Assembly: GCA_036872755.1 (NCBI GenBank)
Contig: JAVHNS010000009.1
Location: 496,001 to 560,000 of the forward strand
Reading direction: 5' to 3'
Source: Orbilia blumenaviensis
Lineage: Eukaryota; Ascomycota; Orbiliomycetes; Orbiliales; Orbiliaceae
DNA length: 64,000 bases
A program made the translations under genes and the position numbers. This document shows positions 48,092-59,795 of this stretch, piece by piece; position 1 is the first letter of the stretch; every line of letters starts with the position of its first letter. The notes beneath the pieces were generated by a model. The model did not search any database and was not told the DNA's origin. It saw only the letters and a program-made list of their open reading frames with translations.

Positions 48092-49303
48092 ATGGCGTCA
48101 ATACTATCTCTCCCCGCCGAAATTCTCATACAAACCTTTTCTGATGAATGTATCACAAGCGTCGACCTTTCGAATTGTGCCAGGACTTGCAAGCGTTTTT
48201 ATAGCGTGGCGTCTCAATGCAAAATCGATCATACTTTAAAGATTGATCACCCTTCTCGTCAGGTATGGAAGCTTATCCGGCACATTTTGGAGAATCCCAA
48301 GCTCGGTGAGCGATTCCAGAGCCTCAAGGCCAAATGGTACCGTAGGGTACCCCGCAGGCCCAAAACATGGGCACGCGAATGGCGCTGGACTGAGGAAGAA
48401 ACCAACAAGATCAAAGAAATCTGTGAGAAATGGGGCATGGTGAAGGAGACACGGGGTCCGAATTCGACTCTATGCGATGCCATTCTCAGAGGTTGGGATT
48501 CTGAGGCACTCTTGCCTTTCCTACTCTGCTTCACTCCGAATTTAAGAACATTGGATATAGGCCGGACGATGGTAGGCCTAATTACACCCCATAAGATTCG
48601 GGATGCTCGGGATGGGATCAAAATTCACCGCTACTGTTCCGGGAAGGAGAACGAACCATACAACCTACCAAAAATTGGCAGCGTCGAGTTTTATTTCATA
48701 AATCTGTGGGCTATTCATGAACATAAAATTCTGTGGTTCTACACGGCACTGAATCTTGATCGGCTGCTCCCAGGCCTAACGAACCTCAGGCATTTCGCCC
48801 ATGGCGGTCGCGCATACTACGACGGCTGGCCGGAATACAACCTCTCCAAGATCATGCTGCTCCCGCGCATTGAAAGCATGGAACTTTATAAATGTCCTGC
48901 CCTCAGGGACTTTGGGGGCTGGTATAGGAACCCCCAGCTATATCAAGGCTACGAGGCTAACAAAGGCTCTGATTTCCCTGTCGGGAAGAAGTCGTCAATA
49001 AAAACTCTCAACTTCATCAACTGCAATTTTAAGCTCCGTGAATATAAGGCCATTGCGGAGTTTACGGGATCTCTCCAAAGCTTCAATAGTACCATGTGCT
49101 TCTGGGGCCAGGACGACCGAGCTGAGGAACAATCTAAGAGAATGGTCAGGGACTGGTTCCTCGAGAATAACAAGGAAACACTGGTTACGGACAACGTCAC
49201 TATCACAGGGCCTTGTTCTGGTATCCCCGAGGTTGAAGACCAATATGACCATAGCGACATTGGGTCTGAAGATGGCAGTGAAGACGAGGTCGATAACGTG
49301 TAA
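48092..49303 (+). CDS. F-box protein, 403 aa
   Basis: Single exon. The N terminus, SILSLPAEILIQTFSDECIT then LSNCARTCKRFYSVA, is a clear F-box (about residues 3-42), the Skp1-binding motif of SCF ubiquitin ligases. The rest contains spaced Leu-rich strands (LLPFLLCFTPNLRTLDIG; LPGLTNLRHFAHGG; LPRIESMELYKCPALRDFGG) that look like degenerate leucine-rich repeats, the usual substrate-binding part in fungal F-box proteins. The tail is acidic. Substrate unknown. The family is greatly expanded and fast-evolving in filamentous ascomycetes. Confidence 0.85.
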   Translation: MASILSLPAEILIQTFSDECITSVDLSNCARTCKRFYSVASQCKIDHTLKIDHPSRQVWKLIRHILENPKLGERFQSLKAKWYRRVPRRPKTWAREWRWTEEETNKIKEICEKWGMVKETRGPNSTLCDAILRGWDSEALLPFLLCFTPNLRTLDIGRTMVGLITPHKIRDARDGIKIHRYCSGKENEPYNLPKIGSVEFYFINLWAIHEHKILWFYTALNLDRLLPGLTNLRHFAHGGRAYYDGWPEYNLSKIMLLPRIESMELYKCPALRDFGGWYRNPQLYQGYEANKGSDFPVGKKSSIKTLNFINCNFKLREYKAIAEFTGSLQSFNSTMCFWGQDDRAEEQSKRMVRDWFLENNKETLVTDNVTITGPCSGIPEVEDQYDHSDIGSEDGSEDEVDNV

Positions 49304-50371
49304 CGGTTACGAATTTAATGATATCTGATAAAGCATTGTAAACAGTCGGCTTGCCCAGGTAGTATTTGGATAGATCTCGTATATAGTACTTTAAATTTAT
49401 GTGAAATTAATAATACTAAGTAGCGTATGTACCGAGCTTAGAAAATTCCAAAGATACCTAAATATCGATACATCAAGAATAGTTTGTGAAAACTTTTGTG
49501 TCCTGAGAAACTTCAAGTCGGCCATTAAGCTATAAAATAATACACCAACATGGCCGACTATATTCCAGCCTTTTGTCCATGGCTATGACAAGAGGTTCGC
49601 TTACCCCTGTGGACAGAATGTCACGCAGAGGCCTATAGTTTCAAGCTCGCCTTCATGAATTAACTTCGGTTCTGGCTGCACATGCAGCGTGACGGGCCTG
49701 CTAATTGGCTTCCCCCCAGCCAATCCGCAGCTCCAGTTTTAGCTTGTGGGGACCTCAGCTCGTGGATTCGAGGCTAACCGGAACTTGAACACACTCGACC
49801 CCCAAAAGGAAGCGAAAGTCCGATGCAGGATGGTGGATGGACCGGATGACGCTGGCGAATCGATAATGACTCCGTTTGGCTTATCTCGGGAACCCCCAGC
49901 CCGAGGTCGTTAGTTACTGTAATTACTTTCCGCTCCGCCATGCGATTCCCTTCAAAGTGCGAATACGGATGTGACATCCACTCCCAATATTATAATTACT
50001 CAAGTAACTTGGCCTTTCTAGCTAGCTAGCCCCTTTGCGCCGACCCTCATATACAGCGCACCCCCTTCTGGCTACGCCTTCTTGCGGTCTTTCCCCTTTC
50101 TCTCCTCATCGCACTTAAGTAGTATCTTGTCCATTCCCCTGAGCCTCAATCGTTTCAGTATCGATATCACAGATAAGACGGATAGACGTTCCTTCGAGCT
50201 CCGTTAACGTTCCCACTAACCCCAAAGTTAACCCTCACCTTCAACACACAACGCAACTCTTTGTCGAGTCACCCACATTATCTTCGAGTTAACGTTGATA
50301 ATTACAACTTCACAAACTTGAAAGAAATATATAGCATAACAGCCCCCCGAGACCAGCATAGCATAGCAAAG
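49304..50371. other. intergenic between two plus-strand genes
   Basis: 3' flank of the F-box gene and promoter/leader of the R3H gene. The last 400 nt before 50372 have no ATG on the plus strand, matching the pattern seen at three other genes here. No gene supported. Confidence 0.45.
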
Positions 50372-51590
50372 ATGGCGCTCTTCCCCACCGTTCCCGAACA
50401 GCAGTCCTCATCTTCGAGCTCAACTACGGCTCAAGTCCCGGCTTCAGGTCAACCTTTGCCTCAGGGGCCCGTCACAATTCCTCTGGATCAGCCCGAACCA
50501 GTCGTCAAGGTGGTCAATATTGAAGGTGATGCTGAAGCGGCGCCCTCGACAGCTCCCCGTCGCACTCCACTCCGCCGAGATAGCATGAAGCGACGTGAAG
50601 CGCTACTTAAGGGCAAAGAAGGGACCAGGAGGCGCCAAAGATGGGAGAATGGTTAGGACTACTTTGCCTCGGCTTCGTGAGTTATAGAGCTAATTACTAC
50701 TTATCGAACATCAAGACAACTTCCTAGCGAATCCATTCTTCGCCCCTCCTACAGACGAGGACTTCTCCCCAGCAGCTCTGCACCCAAGACGCATTGTGCG
50801 CTACGAGTTTGCAACCCTCTGGGATCCATCAAACCCTGCCAAGTACGGTTATGCGACAGCCCACCATGTCCCGTCATCAGCCAAAGGTGCAGCCAGTTGT
50901 GACGAAAAGCGAGTGCCCAAGAACTTGAAGGACAGGCTCAAGCGTTCTAAGGGTGCAATGGATCTTCTCAAGTCTCTTGAAGAAGAAGTCAGGCGTTACG
51001 CAGCTACGCTGTGGGGTTGCGTGGATGAGTACTGCCATGGGTCAAATGAAGTTGCTGTAGAGGACGCTGAAGAGGACCAAGATTTTGATAAAATGGACAC
51101 TTCAGTCGACTTTGGCTCTGCCAAGAAATCTATTGTCGAGGAAGAACTGAAGGATTCAGAGGACGAGGAAATTGTTTTCATCCCCCGAATGAAAACAGTC
51201 CAGCTCAATCCTTCTACTGAGGGTAGCGTGCAGGCTAAGAAGGCCGACATTCAGCGAGAGGTGTATATTCCCGTCCTTGGGCCACCACTTGAAAAGTCGG
51301 TGTTTGAGGCACCACATGATGACCAGGGTGCTAGCTTTGGGTGAGTCACTACGCCGCATCTTGAGTAACAATGCAAAGTATATGCTAATTAGGATATAAT
51401 TTACAGCCGATGGCTTGTGCATTCTATCGCTCTCTATTACGGCCTCAGGTCTTGGAGCGAAACGCAAGGCAATCCAGCTAGGAGGATCGCATTTGTCGGA
51501 GCGCAGCCAGGTGAAAAGAAGAGACTAAAATCGGGGCGGTCATTGAAGCACCCCAAAGCTTTGCCAAGACCTTTGTGGATGATGCTCTAA
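50372..51590 (+). CDS. R3H-domain protein with R3H-associated N-terminal domain, 362 aa
   Basis: Exons 50372-50651, 50716-51340 and 51407-51590; phases agree. The segment TPLRRDSMKRREALLKGKEG followed by RRRQRWENDNFLANPFF is the hallmark of the R3H-associated domain (about residues 60-135), joined by the first splice. An acidic linker follows. The R3H domain is at about 300-335: GRWLVHSIALYYGLRSWSET, with the Arg-x3-His pair at R303 and H307, completed by the second splice. R3H domains bind single-stranded nucleic acid. The short basic tail GEKKRLKSGRSLKHPK fits nucleic-acid binding. The specific role is unknown. Confidence 0.87.
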
Positions 51591-53449
51591 GGGCGGATCG
51601 TTCAGTTTAGTTCGAGGAAGCTTCCATGAAAGCTTCCCTGTTTTGCATACTTTTAATCTTCAACGTCCTTCTTTTTTTGCATTGGCTGATCTTACCTACT
51701 ATATAAGAGGTTACACCAACCAAGCCTGACCTAAGCTAAGAGCTCTGGATATATTCATTGCAAATAAATCTGTAGTCATACCACGAAACTACCCACGAAT
51801 AACCTTATGATTTATTCCACGGTGGCTATTCTCGTTATTGACCGACGCCCCAGGATTACTTTAATTTGTAGTTTTTGTATTAACCTCAATTCTCTGGCTC
51901 CTGTTTCCATGTTGCTCCAGATTAACCTCTCGCAAAACGTGGAGGTTTACTTCACGCAATTGTACATCTCTTTCTGTAACAACGACCCCAAATACATCAG
52001 GCTGCGGCTATCAGCATTATAAAGTGGTAGTAGTTAGAGCCTAAGTTATTTATATTCGTCTTGTGCTCCTTCCTCCGGTATCGAATTGGGATTCGAAACC
52101 TTGATCGCATTCTGAGCTCAGGGTTCATGAAGACGTTTGGGTGAGCATTCTCAAGGCTGGCATCAAGACAGCTAAGTAAGAACCTCCCAGAAATTATAGG
52201 AAGAAACCTCTCAAAATTATCCAGACAATACTGAAGCTCATGTAGTTATCCCTATATTCTCTGCTAACTCGAGTTTTGAATTGCTTGATCTGTGCCTCTT
52301 CATAGTCAGAATCTGGGTATACCTCCGGAGGATGTTTCCTCTATGGGAACTCTGTTGTAGAAGTGGGGTTCATATTCGGTTATGGTAAGCTGGGGGATCT
52401 AGATGGCTGTCGCGATCCCAATCTAGTATCAGAATATTGCATCAAGAGAATATTAAGGAAGATAGAGTCGGATAGAGTCGGATAGAATCTTGATAAGATG
52501 ATGCGGATTAATTAGGAAACCCAATTTAACGTATATCGATGAGAATTTATTGATTTCAGTTAGACAAACAATCCCGCATATCGACCAGGCTATACATTCT
52601 ACTAGTATATATGGCGAAAGCTATATGAATGCACATCCACGTATGGACGAACTGTCAACTAACCCCACACATGGTTTGCCTTCAGTGGGTACAGTTTTGT
52701 ATTTACAAAAAATCATAGCCGGATAAATATGTCATGCAGCTCGGATTTCCGCACTTGAGTAGCCAAAATCCTTCAAGTATAGACAAAAGCTAGAATTTTT
52801 ATAGTGTGCACATGTGGCTAGCCATATAGTTGACCCTTTGGAATTCCACATATAGATAATGGGGAGGCGAGGGAAGGGCCATAATAATCTTGTTTGAACT
52901 AGAGCTACTTTTTGTGTCAATTTTTTCTTTCTTTAGAGCTAGAGTGGGTATATATTGATGTCCTAATGCTTTTTTTTTGTGCCAAACCGTTGAATTTACA
53001 TCTGCGGACGGGTTTCACGTTTGGATGGAAACCACGGTGCTGAATCGAATCCGTCTAGTAATGATTGCCACTAGTCGCTTCATACGGCGTCTATGCTTAC
53101 TATCAATCTCAAAGTTCCTCGGTATCTTTATCGGGGGTTGGATACCTATTCATTGGATGTCTCGTGACAGTCGCGACTCGTTCTGGCGCCACGTGCCGCC
53201 CAGCTTAAGCATACAACATACCAACTGCGTTGCGTTTTGTGATGCTGAATCTCAAAGAACTACCTATCCTTTGGTCGGCCAAGCGATTGACCAGTCCTTC
53301 CAAAAAGAAGCTTGTTGGATCGCTTAACTTGGCACAACACGTTTCCCCAAACCACCTATTTTGTCAAAGTCGCTTCACGACAAAATTAACAACGCGGAAT
53401 AGTAGTATCCAATACCTGCATACTGATAACTAGGATCGATTATTCCTAT
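51591..53449. other. 1.9-kb intergenic region, no gene seen
   Basis: Contains a three-copy 10-bp repeat at 52461 and frames up to 116 residues (52977-53327) with no recognisable features. It separates the R3H gene from the minus-strand IFI-like gene, so the two 3' ends face each other here. Confidence 0.4.
52461..52490. repeat. three tandem copies of a 10-bp unit (GGATAGAGTC type)
   Basis: Three consecutive decamers differing at one or two bases. No function apparent. Confidence 0.7.
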
Positions 53450-53988
53450 CTACTGTCTCCGGTTTTCAAGTCTTCTTCTTCGGGACTGCCTCGTTGTCTT
53501 TTCCCCATCTAATTCGGATTCCGGTACCTTGGTGAGCTCCACCCATACAAAAGCCGCAAATCCAATAACGGCTCCAGTCATCGCCGCCTTGCCTGGCATC
53601 ATTCCGAGATACTGAAGCCAAGAAAATAAACTATCTTTCACAACGTTACCAACGGCTGACTGCCACCAAGCTGCAAAACTGCCTTCAACCGGCCCTAGTA
53701 AACCAAATCCCGCGATCTGCAATAGAATTGGAACCGTAACCATACCTCCAGCGGTGAGGAGGATGAATTTACATAGCGTTGGGTGTTTATTATATATTTT
53801 TTTGAGATCATTGACGAGGTCGCTACGTATCGGTAGTTGTCAGAATGATTCTTATATAGGGTCTTCTGGAGCAATTGATACTCTTACACTAGTACGCTAT
53901 ACCAGCTCTCTGCTTTGGCAGAATCGGGTATCTGGCTCTTCAAAGCTTCCTCGATCCTGGTATTCAGGAGCATGGCCTCGGCAGACAT
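53450..53988 (-). CDS. IFI6/IFI27-like small membrane protein, 157 aa
   Basis: Exons 53988-53888 and 53822-53450, with a 65-nt intron and phases in agreement. An N-terminal helical segment (about 60 residues) precedes a hydrophobic Gly/Ala-rich region: ILLTAGGMVTVPILLQIAGF, GLLGPVEGSFAAWWQSAVGN, VVKDSLFSWLQYLGMMPGKA, AMTGAVIGFAAFVWVEL. The order of G-F-x-x-x-G-P-x-x-G-S, A-A-x-x-Q-S and S-L-x-x-x-L-Q is the pattern of the interferon-alpha-inducible 6-16/ISG12 family, which also has fungal members of unknown role. In animals these proteins sit in mitochondrial or ER membranes and affect apoptosis. A basic tail (RQSRRRRLENRRQ) ends the protein. It is divergent from the F-box-like gene at 54377. 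Confidence 0.7.
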
Positions 53989-54376
53989 GCCTAATGATAC
54001 CTGGGAGCTTGAATATTGCGGCATGGTTTAAGTACTGTGTTTTCCGTTTGAGTATACAATATTTTTGATTGATTGTCGATGCTAATATTTAGAGTACCCG
54101 TACTAGAAGATGAAAGGAAAATACTCAATCAATTAGTGTTGGTGGTTTCTTCGTACATATTACAAAGCACTTGCCAAATGTTGCCTGAAGTTGAAGGGTT
54201 TCAGGCAGTTTTCATGGTTTCAATTGGATGGATCCTGCGCACCTGCATGTCCGAGGCACGGAAACGTCAGACCGCAAATGTACAATCCCCGCCTTGAGTT
54301 GTATTGTTCCAAAGCCTGGTATCTACATGGAAACGACATAAGCTTTTTATAAGTACCTACCTACCTACTTTACATT
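53989..54376. promoter_or_regulatory. shared promoter region between IFI-like and F-box-like genes
   Basis: The two start codons face away from each other 388 bp apart, so the promoters of both genes must overlap or touch. I cannot identify individual factor sites with confidence. Confidence 0.4.
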
Positions 54377-55024
54377 ATGGCAGAACCTGTCTCAGAATCC
54401 AGCATTTCTGAAGCTGTGCGTACAGATCTATATATCCCGCCCGAAATACAACTGCACACACTTTCCTTCGCATGCGAAGACTGGCTCGAACAACCAAATC
54501 TCCGGCGAGTATGTAAACTCTGGAGAGGGTACATCGATACGTCTCCAAGAGCTTTTACATTCCGGTATAACAATACCATCGGCGACCAAGGGTCTCGAAG
54601 ATCCTTTAGTTATCAACCCAACATACACAACGCAGTTGCCCACTATCGCAATATACAAGTCAACAACCTGATTTCACCGCTGGAATACTCTCCTCGTGCC
54701 TTTTCCCTGCGCCCTCCCGGGACAGGGCTTGTGCTAGGCGATTCAGGTACACCAGCCACGGAGGCGTGCCCCGAGGTTGACCTCTCGCTCTTCCTTTCAG
54801 ATCCGATTTATAAACCTAAAAATCCGAGGTTGCGTACCGGCACTCCGTCTGACTATCTTGTACCTCCCCTTGTGATACTGGTGAGCTTCGGTAAAGGACG
54901 GTATTTTAGTAAGTGGGTACCCGAAAATCCGTTCTCAGATCAGTACCCCTCTGTCGAAACATTCCTCAAGGACTTTCCGAGGGTCTTGCAGGGGCTGCTG
55001 CATCACATCGCAGAAGATGTTTAG
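54377..55024 (+). CDS. F-box-like protein, 215 aa
   Basis: Single exon. After a 15-residue lead the sequence YIPPEIQLHTLSFACEDWLE then LRRVCKLWRGYIDTS is an F-box-like motif (about residues 19-57). The remaining 150 residues have no repeats that I recognise; one strand, PPLVILVSFGKGRYFSKWVP, looks folded. It is short for an F-box protein, so the substrate-binding part may be reduced, or the gene may act as a small adaptor. The start at 54377 is the first ATG of the frame. Confidence 0.65.
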   Translation: MAEPVSESSISEAVRTDLYIPPEIQLHTLSFACEDWLEQPNLRRVCKLWRGYIDTSPRAFTFRYNNTIGDQGSRRSFSYQPNIHNAVAHYRNIQVNNLISPLEYSPRAFSLRPPGTGLVLGDSGTPATEACPEVDLSLFLSDPIYKPKNPRLRTGTPSDYLVPPLVILVSFGKGRYFSKWVPENPFSDQYPSVETFLKDFPRVLQGLLHHIAEDV

Positions 55025-55394
55025 GATTAAATGCAGCGAATTCGAATCCACCTACCACGCAGAGTATTTTTTTTTACATTAAGCCATAGTTCTGATTGCG
55101 ACGAGACTACAAAGAGGTCATATTTTTATGCTTTTCATTTGATATTACTCAGGTTGTATATTGTCGGGCTACTTTGCGAAGGTTTGTTTACGAGACCAGA
55201 TATTGCGTAGGATTGCTTGGGTATCAGGATGCTGCTCCGTGCAGCGGCGCAGGCTAGCGCACAAAGCTGAATATTTCTTTAGACAATCATCTCTACCATT
55301 TAATATATTACAAAATATGTATGCCAGATGCGCCTGAGATGGTTGTATTCGACCCAGTTTAGTGTTTACACTTGAATATCCCTTATCAATCCCG
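55025..55394. other. 3' flanks between convergent genes
   Basis: AT-rich, 370 bp, no gene. Confidence 0.5.
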
Positions 55395-58300
55395 TCAGCT
55401 CCAGGAATCCATTAGTGCCTTCCCCAGTTCATCCTCTGACCCATTACCGTCTTGTGCTTCAACCCGAGCAACCATTCTTCGAACTTTATGCTTCACCGAG
55501 TGAGAACTCTTGGACTCGCTGGAGGTGCTAAGCTTATCTGGACTCGGTTTCTTGGTGTTTGAGCTAGACCTTGGTGTATATATCCCTGGCGTCATCTCTT
55601 TCATCGACTTTTCCACGGATACATACGGTAGACCGACCCTGCGTGTCTTCAGCAAGGTTGAGATTGGAGTATTTGAGAACCCCTCGGCCGATCCTTTCCT
55701 TCGTGGTGTGGTTGGCGCGAACTTGAGTTTTGGTTTTGAAGGTGATTTGGTTGGTGGTTCTAGTTCCGTTTCTAACCCTTCTTCTAGCCTCGGTTTCGTT
55801 TCCTCTTCCTCAGAGACGGGCGTATTATTTCTGGTCGGCGCTGTCATTTTTATCTTTACCTTTCCTTTTGGTTTAGCAGCTGTATCGTATTTATTCCCCT
55901 TATCAACACGCAGGCCCGGATCACACCCCGCCTCCTTGATCTTCCTGTCCCACACATCCCACCATTTCTTGGTCCTAAACAGATGATTATCTGAATACCG
56001 TTCTGTTTGGTATCCCCAAAACCCAGAATCTACAAAACTAGCCCAAGAGTCTGCTGCAAACTGCGACTGTCTGCTCCATGCGTCCTGTTCTTCCCACTCG
56101 GTGCTCAACGGTGTCGGGATGATTTCCCTTCCAAAGCCGGGCTTTAGCTCTCTACCTAGCTTCGGACCTAGCATCTCTACCAGAAACCTTCTAACAACCT
56201 TTGTTGGGTTGTAGAATGTCAGGTTTATTCCATCCACGCTATCTGCCCCGCCGAATAGCATTCCACCAACGGGTGCCGGGATAGGGTCTGCCATAGCCTT
56301 CCCACCAGTCCTCCTAAGATCCCACTTCAGCATATCCTCAAAACTCGGGTTCGCCAGGATCCAGCTCCCAGAATCGCCAGGTTCTGAGAACCATGGCCCT
56401 GTGCCACCGGTTATGATACCGCATTTTACCTCCCAGAACCGTTGAACCCTATGTACTGTGGGATGTTGCTGTTTATCTTCGCCAACGAGAATGCGGATGT
56501 CGGCGTCTAAGCCGATTACAGTGCCCTTCGTGAGAGATGTCGTTCGGCCTACTTTGAGGACTTCGGCGCCGAGTGGGAGGTGTGTCCAGCCGCGAGCTTC
56601 GAGGCGGTAACGGCGGCCGCCTTTGTTATCGCGGCCGGTGTATGTGAAAGTATTTGTTCCAATACGGTCTGTATTCATATATTAGCCCCAAAAATTATCA
56701 TAGTAGACATTACCTCCGAGGGAAATAGATGAACCCACCAATCCTGGGTTTGAGAACGACTTGATCCATCATATACGGTCCACCCTTCATACCAGCAATC
56801 TTCCAAGCGGAAGCCACAATTCCTCCAAAACTTGCACCACCTTTCCCAAGCTGCTCAGTTAGTTTGTCATGCTCTGAGATCTTTTCTACTCCTTCTTTTG
56901 TAAGACGCTCCGCGAGTGATCTATTGCCCTTTGTATATGCGCAGACAGCTTCGTGCATTAGGCCGTCGATTTGGTGGGCTGTTGATTTGGTTGTATTTCT
57001 TAGATCTGTGGCACTTGGAGAGATTGGTTGGCATGCTGAGCGGTTGACTATGGAATCTGAACTCATGGGCCATACGCTTTCGGCGTCGACGAGGTATAGA
57101 ACCTGTGTAGATATAACCAAATGTAATAGTTAGGATGCCTAAAGGTCTTCTATATCGGAGAGATTGGGGATGTATTGGAAGAAGAAACACAAAAACATAC
57201 ATGGTGACAAGTCATAGCGTAGACCTCCCCTTTATTATTCGACATATATCCAGCTAATGTGCCGGACCCTGAGTCCCTTTTTGCCCCTAAGGAGCTGCCA
57301 ATATTTGGCCGTTCGTAATATTTTGAGTTTTCACCTTCTTCAGCAGACGGTATAGCAAGTTTTGTAACCCATCGTAAGCCATACGTAAATGCATCAAGGT
57401 CACGCCAGAAAACAGGTTTATCCCAGTGGATTGAACGTATATGCTTAACCGGCGAGTGCGGTGACGGAGTTAATGACGGGTCCCATGACGCTATTCCAGA
57501 AGAACTAGAGTGAGGTGCTGGAGGAGAGGCGTAGGGTTTCCCCTTAGTGGCATTATCGCCTTTACTCTTACTCGAGACCTTTTGCGGAGTGATGGGAGGG
57601 GTGGTAGTGGTGGCGGCAGCCTCGAGACGCCTACTGAGAAAACCCGGCCATCCAATTCGGACCCCTGATTTTGGAGTGCTGCTTTTTACATCTACTTTCT
57701 TCCCTTTTACCCCTCTTTCGAATTCATCTTCGCCGTCGTATTCTCCTCGGCCACCTGGTAGGCCATAACTCCCAAACAACTTTGGATTTCCATTTCTGAC
57801 AAAAACGGCGAGTTCATCTCCAAATCTCAGTTTCTTCAACATACCCTCCGCTACTTTCTTAATATTCTCCGTCTCCTCAGTTGAGACCATAAGAAACAGA
57901 CAACTCCCATTCACGGTAGTATCATTATCCCCAAGCTGGTGTCTCTGATTTGCATACACAAACTCTGAGAAAAATAAACACCAAGTGCTATTTTCATAAT
58001 TCTGCCTTAGGTGCTCTAAAAGCTGAAGCCGGAGAGGTTGAAAGGCATACTCATGTACTTCTTGAATATGCTGAAACTGCATCCTAGGAGCTACAAGCGA
58101 AACCTGTGAAAGTAACAATTCGTCCTCATGGCGAAGCCATCTTAGGAGCTTTCTAGCCGCATTGGATTCGGGATCGTAGAGTCCTAGGTGCCGCCATAGT
58201 TTTCCAGCGGGCTTGGCTAAAGATTTAGGGATTTTACGGTTTGGACGGCGGTATTTTACTTGCTTTAGTGGAGGGGGTTCGAGGTGGATGGCATGTGGGT

Positions 58301-59237
58301 TCTGAGCCAGCAAGCGGCTCTTTCTAAGATGCCATCTCTGGTAAAGAGATATATCATTGAGGTGGGTGGCGCGGAGATCTGTGTAGGAAGACGGGTGTAG
58401 GAGAGCACGCAGACCTGCATTGTCGGTTCTTGGGGGTTGAGGTAGACTGGCGACATAACTATCAAAACCCTGTGATGAGCTTGAGAAAATACTGGGTGCA
58501 TCGGAATAATCTCCGTCGATGGATTCGGGATATACATCCTCTCGGAAGGAACCCTCTGATTGAGCTGGCTCCATGCCAGTGATGACCTGCTCAGCGTAGG
58601 TTTCGTAGTCTGATTCATTGTCTGTCTCAATCACTGTGGGATATATTTCTAGCTCTTCGAAAGTTGGCTGTGTCTCCGGTTTTGAGTAAACGGCCTTTGC
58701 AACTCCCCCAATCTTCTCGAGTTCCTGGTCAGATCCGAATACTCTATGCGTCATTATTTCTCCCACTTCCTGTACCTCTTCCTCCAATTCACTAACAGGG
58801 CTCTCGTCGGGGTCCCCTTCTTCTTCCCGAAACCCATGTGTCTCTTCCTCCTCTTCATCATCTTCCTTAACCTCTTCAACGCTTCCGCTCCCAGCTCCTG
58901 CCAGGTCCTTATTCGCAAACTTTCCCGTGACATCCCTCAAGACCTCAAACTTCCCTGAAACCCCTCGCCGTTTATCTTCACCCAGTTTTTTCTTTCGTAC
59001 TGCATGATTCCATATTTCCCCATCGTCATCCCCGTTTTCGCCGTGTTCTCCTATCCCCTCATGTTGTTGTCGTTGTTCTTCATTCTCAGTATCGGTATCG
59101 GCTGAGAACGGTGTAACAGTTGTCTGACGACGTCGTCGTTGGCGAACTGTTGGCTTAATCTGTGGAGATTTAATCTTCGGTAGGATATTTTCCTTATTGG
59201 GGCCATAAGTATGTCGGGGTCTATTAGATGTGCTCAT
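55395..59237 (-). CDS. large protein with C-terminal trypsin-like protease domain, 1224 aa
   Basis: Exons 59237-57201, 57102-56739 and 56668-55395; phases agree. Residues 1-300 are charged and disordered-looking, with a long acidic stretch. A folded middle (about 300-560) is of unknown type. The trypsin-like part carries a putative triad: His679 in AMTCHHV (last codon of exon 1), Asp792 in MMDQVVLKPR, and Ser900 in EPGDSGSWIL. Family-typical strands RIGTNTF, KVGRTTSLTKGTVIG and PVGGMLFGG surround them. Between His and Asp lies about 100 residues of helical sequence, much longer than in trypsin. The tail (about 1040-1224) is Ser/Lys-rich. There is no signal peptide, so it is probably intracellular. 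Fungal proteins with this domain are poorly studied. The second intron uses a GTGGGT donor; the better-looking GTAATG donor nearby breaks the frame. Confidence 0.7.
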
Positions 59238-59795
59238 ATCGAATTGTGGGTACCTAGGTAGTCAGCGCTCTGGACCCTTTTGCGAATGCTCAAAGTAACT
59301 ACTCCAAGATTTATTTCACGTCGCTTTTATTTTTCATATTTTTTCAAATCTTCTAGAATAAAAGCTGAGAATGCTTTGGGGGTTTATGCAAACTAGAATA
59401 GTTGCACTGTGGGTTAGTTCGTAGGGATTTAGAGCTCGAGCAAGAATATTTGAATCCGAAACTAATTTTGTTCTTTGTGGGGATGTTCGTCAGATGTCTG
59501 TAGTATACAATGTATGTTAGTGAAACTTGACATCAAAGGGAATCCTAACGTTCCTGTCAGAACACAGGCAGAGTCTATATAGATGTATGCACCATCTAAA
59601 ACCCAGCCCTTGACACCATGTTTGAAAGAGGAAAAATCTGTCGATGCCGCATTAGCTATCGCCGTTTCCATTAAAATTACTGTACACACAAACACAAAGG
59701 GAGAAAGCCAATGGTAACGAAAAAAAAAAAAAAGGCTGGGCTGTAGAAAGACATTAACATAATTCATGGTATAAAATGCAAAGAGAGCAATGACC
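59238..59795. other. intergenic between two minus-strand genes
   Basis: Promoter of the trypsin-like gene and 3' flank of the Spo7-type gene. The overlapping minus-strand frame at 59462-59881 is unsupported. Confidence 0.45.
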
